NCBI GenBank assembly: GCA_018399295.1
Contig: JAGYOO010000099.1
Location: 1 to 5,952 of the forward strand
Length of the DNA stretch: 5,952 nucleotides
Origin: Candidatus Omnitrophota bacterium
Lineage (GTDB): Bacteria; Omnitrophota; Gorgyraeia; B26-G9
Reading direction: 5' to 3'
Numbering within the stretch: the stretch's first letter is position 1; every line of letters starts with the position of its first letter. The position numbers and the translations under genes were made by a program. This document shows, one piece after another, positions 1 through 5,239 of this stretch. Under the pieces are notes generated by a model, which was not told the origin of the DNA, made no database searches, and saw only the letters and a program-made list of their open reading frames with translations.

Positions 1-34
1 CAGCCGGTTTTCTTCCGGAGCCCGAAACCGGCTG
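1..34. repeat. 10-bp inverted repeat inside pth
   Basis: Positions 1-10 (CAGCCGGTTT) are exactly complementary to 25-34 (AAACCGGCTG), with a 14-base spacer. A transcript of either strand could form a GC-rich hairpin. It lies inside the pth reading frame (residues around SRFRAPEENRL), has no U-tract, and touches the window edge, so it may be longer or simply a coincidence of coding sequence. Confidence 0.5.
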
Positions 35-474
35 AGCACATAATCAGCCAGTTCACCTTTACGATCTGCGTTAATTCCGAAACGAAGCCGGGGGAAATTA
101 TCGGCTTTCAGAATACCAATGATCGAGGCCATCCCTTTATGACCGCCGGTACCGCCGGATGGACGGATACGAATCGAGCCCAACGGCAATTCGACGTCAT
201 CGTATATTACAAAGACCTCCTGCAACTCAATTTTGAAATACCGGACCAGCGCCCCTACCGCCTCCCCACTCAGATTCATAAAGGTCAGGGGTTTTGCCAA
301 GATAAATTCCTGTCCGTCCGGCCTCTTCCCCTGGGCCCATTTCGCGTTAAAGCGGCGGCGGGAAAGCTCTATTCCGGCAACTTCAGCGATTCGGTCCACT
401 ACCCAAAATCCGGCATTGTGTCTCGTGTTCCGATATCGCAGTCCCGGATTTCCGAGTCCGACGATCATCCGCAT
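1..474 (-). CDS. pth: Peptidyl-tRNA hydrolase, partial (C-terminus outside window)
   Basis: Pth hydrolyses the ester bond of peptidyl-tRNA released from stalled ribosomes and so recycles tRNA in the cytoplasm. I translated 158 residues; the last 30-40 of the usual ~190 lie beyond position 1. Family motifs in order are GLGNPG (residues 6-11, substrate Asn9), TRHNAGF (17-23, catalytic His19), LTFMNLSG (63-70, Asn67), YDDVELP (91-97, Asp92, which positions the histidine) and GGTGGHKGM (107-115). In the last motif Lys113 stands where E. coli has Asn114; other bacteria also vary here, so I do not read it as inactivating. I chose the ATG at 472-474 because a GAG ending 8 bases upstream can serve as ribosome binding site; an in-frame ATG at 466-468 would also give a normal N-terminus. 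The gene starts 5 bases after the bL25 stop, as in the common ctc-pth pair, so it is probably co-translated with bL25. Confidence 0.95.
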   Translation of the reverse strand, partial: MRMIVGLGNPGLRYRNTRHNAGFWVVDRIAEVAGIELSRRRFNAKWAQGKRPDGQEFILAKPLTFMNLSGEAVGALVRYFKIELQEVFVIYDDVELPLGSIRIRPSGGTGGHKGMASIIGILKADNFPRLRFGINADRKGELADYVLSRFRAPEENRL

Positions 475-479
475 AAGGA

Positions 480-1166
480 TTACTCTTTAGATTCCTCTTT
501 AGATTCCTCTTTAGATTCCTTCTCGGATTTTTCCTTCTTTACGACCTCGGGTTCACCCACGGATTCCCCTTCCGCCTGCTCCTCAGCCTCTTTCTGCGTC
601 TCCATCTTGACCATTACCACTACCTGTTCAGCATCATTAAGAACCGTTATATTCTTTAGCGGCGGCAGTTGATTGACGTGAATCGCCTCCCCGAGCTGCA
701 GAGAAGAAATATCGATGTCATACTCGTGCGGAATATCTCCGGGAAGACACTCGATCTCCAGTTCCCGCACTATATGTTCCAGTGTACCGCCATCTTTTAT
801 CCCCGGAGAATCTTCCTCGCCAAGCAAACGGATCGGGACATGAATCACTATTTTTTCCGTTAAATTGACCTTTTGAAAATCAATGTTGTAAATCCGATCC
901 TTCATAGTGTCGTACTGAATCGCCTTGATCAACACCGTTTCGCTGGCAGGAGCTCCACTGCCGGAATCAATACTCAAATTGACAATGGCGTTCTCACCGC
1001 GCTTATGCACCAGTTTTACAAAATCACGATAATCAGTCTGCAGGGGTAACGGCTCCTGGTTTTTTCCATAAAGAATTGCCGGCACCAGTCCCTGCTGACG
1101 CAATTTACGTGCGGCTGACTTGCCTTTTCCCTGTCTGTTTTTTACATTCAGAACTGCGTTTTCCAC
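480..1166 (-). CDS. rplY: 50S ribosomal protein bL25, long CTC/TL5 form
   Basis: bL25 binds 5S rRNA in the large ribosomal subunit; the long two-domain form is called CTC (Bacillus) or TL5 (Thermus). The 228-residue product has the N-terminal 5S-binding barrel (about 1-97, with GKSAARKLRQQGLVPAILYG at 15-34) and the CTC C-terminal beta domain (about 98-190, with the conserved NIDFQKVNLTEKI, LEIECLPGDIPHEYDIDIS and GEAIHV blocks). A charged Glu/Lys/Ser tail (about 190-228) ends in repeated E-S-K-E units encoded by a 12-base DNA repeat. The start is GTG (1164-1166), supported by a strong AGGAGG six bases upstream. It sits 18 bases after prs and 5 before pth, matching the prs-ctc-pth order of Bacillus. 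In Bacillus ctc is a general-stress gene, but I see no separate promoter here, so operon expression is inferred. Confidence 0.96.
   Translation of the reverse strand: MENAVLNVKNRQGKGKSAARKLRQQGLVPAILYGKNQEPLPLQTDYRDFVKLVHKRGENAIVNLSIDSGSGAPASETVLIKAIQYDTMKDRIYNIDFQKVNLTEKIVIHVPIRLLGEEDSPGIKDGGTLEHIVRELEIECLPGDIPHEYDIDISSLQLGEAIHVNQLPPLKNITVLNDAEQVVVMVKMETQKEAEEQAEGESVGEPEVVKKEKSEKESKEESKEESKE
483..518. repeat. 12-bp tandem repeat, three perfect copies, in the bL25 tail
   Basis: The plus-strand unit CTCTTTAGATTC occurs three times without mismatch (483-494, 495-506, 507-518) and trails off after two more bases. Because the unit is 12 bases, gain or loss of a copy keeps frame and only lengthens or shortens the E-S-K-E tail of bL25. 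It is therefore a candidate length-variable site. Confidence 0.9.
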
Positions 1167-1172
1167 TGTTTT

Positions 1173-1178
1173 CCTCCT
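1173..1178 (-). promoter_or_regulatory. Ribosome binding site of bL25 (supports a GTG start)
   Basis: Read on the minus strand, AGGAGG lies six bases before the GTG codon at 1164-1166. This near-perfect Shine-Dalgarno fixes the start of bL25 at a non-ATG codon, and no in-frame ATG competes nearby. Confidence 0.85.
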
Positions 1179-1184
1179 CTTTTT

Positions 1185-2132
1185 TTACACAAAAAGCGAG
1201 CTGACTGATTGTTCTCGATGAATTCTCTTTATGGCCTCTGCCAGTAAAGGAGCAATACTCAACACCCTGATTTTCGGATTAGACTTAAAGGCATCCTGGG
1301 GGATTGTATCGGTTACCACGATTTCCTTCAACGGAGAGTTTTCAATCCGTTCCAGAGCCGGCCCGGAAAAAATCCCGTGGGTAGCCCCGGCATAGATGTC
1401 CCTGGCCCCTTTTTCCTTTAGCGCGAAAGCGGCCTGGGTTATTGAACCGGCGGTGGCAATCATATCATCGATAAGCACGACAAGCTTTCCTTTTACTTCT
1501 CCAAGAATATTCAACACCTCGGCCCGCTGCGGATCAACCCGGCGTTTTTCCACTATTCCCAGCGGCACATTCAGTCTTTTGGCAAATGCCCGTGCCATTT
1601 TTACCCCACCGACGTCCGGAGAGACGACAACCATATTATTTTTTTTGCTGCGCTTAAGCTTCTGGAAATGTTCAATAAGCACCGGCGCGGCAAAAAGATG
1701 ATCAACAGGGATATCAAAAAATCCCTGAATCTGGCCGGCATGCAAATCGATCGTAAGAACCCGGTCGGCACCGGCACTGGTCAGAAGATTAGCTACAAGT
1801 TTAGCGGTTATCGGGACCCGGGGCTGATCTTTCCGGTCCTGCCGGGCATACCCGTAGAAAGGAACAACCGCGGTCACCCGTCCGGCGGAAGATCGGGTAA
1901 TAGCATCAATGAGTATCAATAATTCCATGAGGTTATCATTGCTTGGCGGACAGGTAGGTTGAATAACAAAAACATCCTTGCCGCGGATATTCTGACCGAC
2001 CTGAACGCGAATTTCCCCTTCGCTGAACCGGCCGACTAAAGCTTTCCCCTGACTTATTCCAAGGTGCTTGCAAATGCTTCTGGTTAACTTCGGATTAGCA
2101 TTCCCGCTGAAAACAGTTATCTTATCCTGCAT
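1185..2132 (-). CDS. prs: Ribose-phosphate pyrophosphokinase (PRPP synthetase, class I)
   Basis: Prs transfers pyrophosphate from ATP to ribose 5-phosphate to make PRPP, the precursor of purines, pyrimidines, NAD, His and Trp. At 315 residues it is full length. Visible motifs are RFSEGEIRVQ (35-44) and GYARQDRKD (94-102) of the ATP site, IDLHAGQIQGFFDIP (128-142), SPDVGG (171-176), the catalytic EKRR on the flexible loop (195-198) and the PRPP/ribose-phosphate loop DDMIATAGS (222-230). That loop usually reads DDMIDTAGT; here Ala226 replaces an Asp that is very common in class I enzymes. The rest of the fold is intact, so I expect an active enzyme. The ATG at 2130-2132 lies inside the end of glmU with an 11-base overlap, and its GAGGAAGG ribosome site is within the last glmU codons. 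This implies translational coupling of PRPP and UDP-GlcNAc synthesis genes. Confidence 0.97.
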   Translation of the reverse strand: MQDKITVFSGNANPKLTRSICKHLGISQGKALVGRFSEGEIRVQVGQNIRGKDVFVIQPTCPPSNDNLMELLILIDAITRSSAGRVTAVVPFYGYARQDRKDQPRVPITAKLVANLLTSAGADRVLTIDLHAGQIQGFFDIPVDHLFAAPVLIEHFQKLKRSKKNNMVVVSPDVGGVKMARAFAKRLNVPLGIVEKRRVDPQRAEVLNILGEVKGKLVVLIDDMIATAGSITQAAFALKEKGARDIYAGATHGIFSGPALERIENSPLKEIVVTDTIPQDAFKSNPKIRVLSIAPLLAEAIKRIHREQSVSSLFV

Positions 2133-3402
2133 TTTCGCCTTCCTCTTTTTTTCTTAATTCTTTGGCCGGTATACCAACCACAACCGTATTTTCAGGCACA
2201 TCCCTGTTCTTTGTCACTACCGCCCCGGCTCCGGTCATTGCCGAGCGTCCGATCCTGGCCGGAGCTACGATTATCGAACCGCTGCCGATAAAGGCTTTTT
2301 CTCCAATTAGTGTCCTATGCTTCTTCTTCCCGTCATAATTCGCCACAATCGCGCCGGCCCCGATGTTCACTCCCGCGCCCAGCTCAGTATCACCAAGATA
2401 ACTCTGATGTTTCACCCGGCTCCCCGGTCCGATCACAGTTCGGTTAATCTCCGCGAAATTCCCGATAGCCGTGTTCGGGCCGATACGGCAACCCGGGCGA
2501 ATGTGGCAAAATGGCCCGATGGAACAGCCGGCCCCGATAACAACGTCGTTTTCAATCATGGTAAAGGGATAAATCGTGGTATCCCGGGAAATCTCCACAT
2601 CATCGGCAATATGCGTAGACCCGGGATCAAGAACAGTTACCCCTGATTCCATCAGCCGATCCAGTACCCGGTAGCGGAGAACATCATAGGCGCGGGCCAG
2701 CCCTTGGCGGGAATTTATCCCGGTTATCTCTTCCGGAACTGTTGACTCAACGGTCCCGATCTTGAGTCCTTTTCGGTGGAATATTTCTATTACATCAGTA
2801 AGATAATATTCTTTTTTGCTGTTTTCCGGTTTAATATTCTCAATCGCGCTGAATAGCTCGTCACAACGAAAAACGTAGAGGCCCGCGTTTATCTCCTCAA
2901 TCGCCCGTTCATAGACATCCGCGTCCTGATCCTCCACGATCCGAACCACCTGCTGATTGGGATTTCGGCTGATACGACCATATCCGATTGGATTACTGGT
3001 CACAGCGGTAAGAAAGGTGCAATCATTTGCCTGGCTGAAATGCCGCTCCATAAGCGTTCTCAATGTCGCTTCGGTTATTAAGGGAGTATCTCCGCAAATA
3101 ACGATCAGGTGGGAATCTTTTTCCTGAAGTTTGGGTTCGTTTCTTACCTGCCAAACCGCGTCAGCGGTTCCCAAACGCTCCTCCTGACGGCAACAGATCC
3201 CATTACCTCCGACATACTCTTCAACCAGTTCCGACCGGTATCCGCAAACAACATACGGTTGAGTGATTCCCGCCCGGGAAAGAGTCTGCATCACGTGTCC
3301 AAGCAAAGGCTTTCCAAACAGACGGTGCAGCACTTTAGGGACGTCCGATTTCATGCGGGTCCCATCCCCCGCGGCCAGAATAACAGCATTCACATTATTC
3401 AT
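2122..3402 (-). CDS. glmU: Bifunctional GlmU: GlcN-1-P acetyltransferase / GlcNAc-1-P uridylyltransferase, atypical C-terminus
   Basis: GlmU acetylates glucosamine 1-phosphate and then transfers UMP to it, giving UDP-GlcNAc for peptidoglycan and lipid A. The N-terminal pyrophosphorylase domain (1-~230) shows LAAGDGTRMKS (9-19), PKVL (22-25), LGTADA (77-82), the Mg-binding GDTPL (104-108, Asp105), EINAGLY (170-176) and GINSRQ (228-233, Asn230). The left-handed beta-helix follows (~255-405) with IRPG (301-304), KHQSYLGD (331-338, catalytic His332) and VNIGAG/ANYDG (345-358). It is 426 residues, against 450-460 usually. The C-terminal arm is replaced by a VVVGIPAKELRKK-like ending typical of other hexapeptide transferases. 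Asn320 stands where E. coli has Lys351, and no counterpart of Arg440 is visible. Uridylyltransferase activity is secure; acetyltransferase activity is likely but less certain. The upstream ribosome site is weak. The stop overlaps prs. Confidence 0.94.
   Translation of the reverse strand: MNNVNAVILAAGDGTRMKSDVPKVLHRLFGKPLLGHVMQTLSRAGITQPYVVCGYRSELVEEYVGGNGICCRQEERLGTADAVWQVRNEPKLQEKDSHLIVICGDTPLITEATLRTLMERHFSQANDCTFLTAVTSNPIGYGRISRNPNQQVVRIVEDQDADVYERAIEEINAGLYVFRCDELFSAIENIKPENSKKEYYLTDVIEIFHRKGLKIGTVESTVPEEITGINSRQGLARAYDVLRYRVLDRLMESGVTVLDPGSTHIADDVEISRDTTIYPFTMIENDVVIGAGCSIGPFCHIRPGCRIGPNTAIGNFAEINRTVIGPGSRVKHQSYLGDTELGAGVNIGAGAIVANYDGKKKHRTLIGEKAFIGSGSIIVAPARIGRSAMTGAGAVVTKNRDVPENTVVVGIPAKELRKKEEGENAG
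2138..2145 (-). promoter_or_regulatory. Ribosome binding site of prs inside the glmU 3' end
   Basis: On the minus strand GAGGAAGG lies five bases before the prs ATG and doubles as the codons for the Glu-Glu-Gly near the GlmU C-terminus. Ribosomes finishing glmU would pass directly over the prs start, which is consistent with translational coupling. Confidence 0.75.
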
Positions 3403-3822
3403 TTTTTACCCGTATTTTAAAGAAATTTCATTGAAAATTAGAGCGGCCTGAAAATAACCGTCTGTCCATCGACAGGTATTCCTAACCAGGATAAGGCAAT
3501 CTGGAGGAACGGTTCGGCCGAAATCGGCGGCTGTTCTCCCCGTCCTGCGGGATATCCGCGCGCTCCGATGGAAGCTTAATCTTCCATACCGTCAACTGTT
3601 CTGAATCCTGCTGAAATTGAATAACAGGATCCTGCTTCTTATTAAAAAATTCTTCGCTACCCCGCAACTCTTGATAAAAAAGTGCTTTAAATTTAAACTC
3701 TTCCAGAAGAGATAAAATAGCAGGCTTAAAATACAAAGCTATTTTTGCGATTAAAATCCGTTCCCGTCTGCTTTCGCATCAACCTTTGACTACTCTGCCA
3801 ATTTCGAGTCCCAATAAAAAAT
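3403..3822. other. Gap between tRNA-Gln and glmU, AT-rich, holding a broken reading frame
   Basis: This 420-base interval is the only loose stretch in an otherwise tight operon. The half near the tRNA (about 3580-3822) is visibly richer in A and T than its neighbours. It contains the frameshifted reading frame listed separately (3438-3779), the tRNA 3' trailer with its inverted repeat, and about 35 bases of leader before glmU. I looked for a promoter for glmU on the minus strand. A TAAAAT at 3413-3418 resembles a -10 box, but no convincing -35 box sits at the right distance, so I do not call one. I see no U-tract terminator with a strong stem. Confidence 0.6.
3438..3779 (-). pseudogene. Unrecognised ~110-residue reading frame broken by two apparent homopolymer shifts
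   Basis: No family recognised. The middle segment (3482-3736, open from the TGA at about 3779) reads like protein, with FKPAILSLLEEFKFKALFYQ and later EQLTVWKIKLPSER. After 3541 that frame turns arginine/serine-rich (SRRFRPNRSSRLP). Another frame becomes protein-like instead, EPFLQIALSWLGIPVDGQTV, ending at TAA 3438-3440. One extra G in the four-G run at 3538-3541 would join them. At the other end, an ATG (3777-3779) with AAAGG just upstream opens a 17-codon frame; losing one A from the five-A run at 3742-3746 would join it to the middle segment. The repaired product would be about 113 residues. This is inference from composition only: it could be a decaying gene, sequencing or assembly error, or chance open frames. 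The middle frame has no good start of its own, only a TTG without a ribosome site. Confidence 0.4.
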
Positions 3823-3845
3823 TGGCTGCCCGGCCAGGACTCGAA
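3803..3845. repeat. 9-bp inverted repeat joining the tRNA T arm and its 3' trailer
   Basis: Plus-strand 3803-3811 (TTCGAGTCC) is the exact reverse complement of 3837-3845 (GGACTCGAA). The second arm is the T-loop and 3' T-stem of tRNA-Gln; the first lies 11 bases past the encoded CCA, in the trailer. A short CCAAT/ATTGG stem with a five-base loop (3811-3825) is nested between them and includes the CCA. In the precursor the trailer could pair with the T arm and compete with cloverleaf folding. Confidence 0.7.
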
Positions 3846-3896
3846 CCTGGAAAACGAGATCCAAATTCTCGGGTGTTGCCATTACACTACCGGGCA
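3823..3896 (-). tRNA. tRNA-Gln (anticodon TTG), CCA encoded
   Basis: Read on the minus strand, the 74-base gene folds as a standard cloverleaf. The acceptor stem is TGCCCGG (3890-3896) with CCGGGCA (3827-3833), the discriminator is G, and CCA is encoded at 3823-3825. The D arm lies around GTGTAATGGCAACAC. The anticodon stem is CGAGA/TCTCG with loop ATTTGGA, giving anticodon TTG (3862-3864), which decodes CAA and by wobble CAG. The T arm is CAGG-TTCGAGT-CCTG. The T-A/U-A-type first pair is typical of glutamine tRNAs. It starts 15 bases after the spoVG stop on the same strand, so it is probably cut from the operon transcript by RNase P and 3' nucleases. A tRNA-Gln between ispE and prs is a known arrangement in Proteobacteria. 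Confidence 0.97.
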
Positions 3897-3911
3897 ACTG
3901 CTGAACCTACC

Positions 3912-4358
3912 TTAATCGTTTTCCTCTCCGTTACAGGAAAAATCGGCGGCGCTGGATGATTCGGAGGTCTGTCCGGCCCCTGGTTCCTTAGCTTTCTTAT
4001 CGTATTCTTCCAATACCCTTTTTTGAATATACTCACGGCATTCTGGGGTAATCGGATGCGCTATGTCTTTATGCTCACTCTGCCGGTTTTCTTCACTCAC
4101 GGCCGCTGCTCGCGGCTGTTCCAACGCGTTACCGCATTGACTGCAAAAATGGCTGCGCACCACATTGCGGTGCCCACATTTCGGACAGGAAACCTTCATT
4201 TTAGAAGAAGGCATGGCAACAAACAACCCTTTGCTGCCTTCAATCACTTTTACATCCCTGACGACAAAACAACTATCAAATGTAACGGTCGCGTATGCTT
4301 TAAGCTTTTTATTGGACTCTTTGTTTCGAAGCATTATTCTTACTTCAGTGACATCCAC
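3912..4358 (-). CDS. spoVG: SpoVG-family protein with an inserted zinc ribbon
   Basis: SpoVG proteins are small regulators, with nucleic-acid binding shown in several Gram-positives and spirochetes. With the GTG start at 4356-4358 the product is 148 residues, against about 85-100 normally. The N-terminal half (1-~53) has the family blocks DVTEVRI (2-8), KAYATVTFDSCFVVRDVKVIEG (roughly 20-41) and GLFVAMPSSK (43-52). The downstream core HKDIAHPITPECREYIQ resumes at about 96. Between them is an insert with CPKCG (Cys58, Cys61) and CSQCG (Cys72, Cys75), a classical four-cysteine zinc ribbon, then a Glu/Ala linker. In Bacillus only about ten residues separate MPS and DIAHPI. The C-terminus is acidic and Ser-rich. 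I chose this start because it matches the Bacillus N-terminus (MEVTDVRL) and has a strong ribosome site; a GTG nine bases earlier would overlap that site. The gene lies between ispE and tRNA-Gln. Confidence 0.93.
   Translation of the reverse strand: MDVTEVRIMLRNKESNKKLKAYATVTFDSCFVVRDVKVIEGSKGLFVAMPSSKMKVSCPKCGHRNVVRSHFCSQCGNALEQPRAAAVSEENRQSEHKDIAHPITPECREYIQKRVLEEYDKKAKEPGAGQTSESSSAADFSCNGEEND
4131..4187 (-). other. Zinc-ribbon insert within spoVG
   Basis: This segment encodes Cys58, Cys61, Cys72 and Cys75 of the SpoVG protein (codons 4185-4187, 4176-4178, 4143-4145, 4134-4136) in a C-x2-C-x10-C-x2-C pattern, with Gly after each pair and basic residues between. Zinc binding is inferred from the pattern. 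The reading frame is continuous through it, so it is an in-frame domain insertion and not a fusion at a terminus. Confidence 0.88.
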
Positions 4359-4361
4359 GCG

Positions 4362-4373
4362 AATCACCCCTTT
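4362..4373 (-). promoter_or_regulatory. Ribosome binding site that decides the spoVG start
   Basis: On the minus strand AAAGGGGTGATT closely follows the ideal Shine-Dalgarno AAGGAGGTGATC and ends 3 bases before the GTG at 4356-4358. The earlier in-frame GTG (4365-4367) is part of this site, which argues against it being the start. Confidence 0.8.
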
Positions 4374-4391
4374 CCGGATGTGAGTTCGGCC

Positions 4392-5234
4392 CTATAGGCT
4401 GGCAACTGCCACTACATCAGCAAAGTCCCGCAATTCCCTTTTAATGCGCGCCGCCTCCTCTCGGTTGCGATTTAGACAAAAAAAGACTGAGCCACTGCCT
4501 GTCATCAATACATTACCCGCTCCCGCGGAGAGTATTCTCTGCTTTGTCTGCGCCAATTGGGAATATAGCTTAAAGCTTACCTGTTCCAGCCGGTTAAACA
4601 TCCTCCGACCGGTCTCGCTTAAATCTCCGCTTTTTAAAGCGTAAACAAGGAGTTTAACACCATTTTTTTTATCTGTCAAGTATGGTTCGATATTTCTAAA
4701 TACCTCTGCTGTAGAGACAAACAGGGGTGGTATTACCAGAAGAACCTGATAGGTTTCGGTCAGAAGAAAAGGTTCCAGGATATCACCGCGCCCCCTGCCG
4801 ATTGCCGCGGATTGCGGCATGAGAAAAAAAGGCACGTCCGCTCCCAGTTCCCGGCCTAATTCCATCAGAACCTCGGGAGACAAATCAAGCTTCCAGAACC
4901 TGTTTAAAGCCTGTAGAGTTGCCGCGGCATCGCTTGAACCACCGCCCAGCCCGGCACCACAAGGAATCGACTTTTCCAGATGAATGCTTACGCCGGCAGA
5001 ACATCCGGTCCTGGCTTGAAGCAGACCGGCCGCCCGGCAAACAAGGTTAGTTTCATCCGAAGGCACGCCTGGGTAATCACAGCTAAGTTCGATACCTGAA
5101 ACGCGGGGGGAGAAAGTAAGCCGGTCATGAAGGCCGACCTTCAGGAGGACGGTTTCTACTTCATGATAACCATCTTCCCGTTTACCGATCACTTCCAGAA
5201 ACAGATTTATTTTCGCGGGGGTCTTAACCAGCAC
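4392..5234 (-). CDS. ispE: 4-diphosphocytidyl-2-C-methyl-D-erythritol kinase
   Basis: IspE is the ATP-dependent GHMP kinase that phosphorylates CDP-methylerythritol, the fourth step of the MEP isoprenoid pathway, so this organism makes isoprenoids through MEP. The 280-residue length is normal. Motifs are TPAKINLFLEV (5-15, substrate Lys8), REDGYHEVETV (19-29), the ATP-binding glycine loop PCGAGLGGGSSDAA (91-104), the catalytic-Asp motif GADVPFF (131-137, Asp133), IGRGRGDILEP (145-155) and the C-terminal GHMP loop MTGSGSVFF (244-252). The start is GTG at 5232-5234, giving the family-typical MLVKxPAKINLFLE N-terminus, although no strong ribosome site is seen. It begins only 5 bases after the transketolase stop, so translational coupling is likely. 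It is followed by spoVG after about 33 bases. Confidence 0.97.
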   Translation of the reverse strand: MLVKTPAKINLFLEVIGKREDGYHEVETVLLKVGLHDRLTFSPRVSGIELSCDYPGVPSDETNLVCRAAGLLQARTGCSAGVSIHLEKSIPCGAGLGGGSSDAAATLQALNRFWKLDLSPEVLMELGRELGADVPFFLMPQSAAIGRGRGDILEPFLLTETYQVLLVIPPLFVSTAEVFRNIEPYLTDKKNGVKLLVYALKSGDLSETGRRMFNRLEQVSFKLYSQLAQTKQRILSAGAGNVLMTGSGSVFFCLNRNREEAARIKRELRDFADVVAVASL

Positions 5235-5239
5235 TGCTT

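Noticed and set aside
107..150. Lys113 in the Pth GGHKG motif (Asn in E. coli) as a sign of a dead enzyme
   Set aside because: All other catalytic residues are present, and I recall this position varying (Asn, Arg, Lys) among bacterial Pth proteins.
139..672. Long plus-strand open frame (177 codons) opposite pth and bL25
   Set aside because: It runs antisense to two well-recognised genes; its Ser/Asp-rich end is just the complement of the bL25 tail repeats, and the product resembles nothing known.
1396..1922. Plus-strand open frames of 84-101 codons opposite prs
   Set aside because: The opposite strand encodes a full, motif-complete Prs, so these are shadows without ribosome sites or recognisable protein.
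2317..2646. Plus-strand open frame of 109 codons opposite glmU
   Set aside because: It mirrors the hexapeptide-repeat region of GlmU, whose periodic codons keep the other strand open.
3482..3736. The 84-codon minus-strand frame taken as an intact small gene
   Set aside because: It has only a TTG start without a ribosome site, and its last ~20 residues lose protein character while another frame gains it; it is better described as part of a broken frame.
3811..3825. CCAAT/ATTGG hairpin with an A/T loop after the tRNA as a terminator
   Set aside because: The stem is five weak pairs, uses the encoded CCA, and is not followed by a U-tract on the minus strand.
3803..3845. Repeat at the tRNA 3' end as an integration (att) site
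   Set aside because: The copy is inverted and only 34 bases away, not a direct repeat flanking an inserted element, and no integrase is present.
4023..4397. Plus-strand open frames opposite spoVG
   Set aside because: The minus-strand frame has clear SpoVG motifs, zinc-ribbon cysteines and a strong ribosome site; the plus strand has none.
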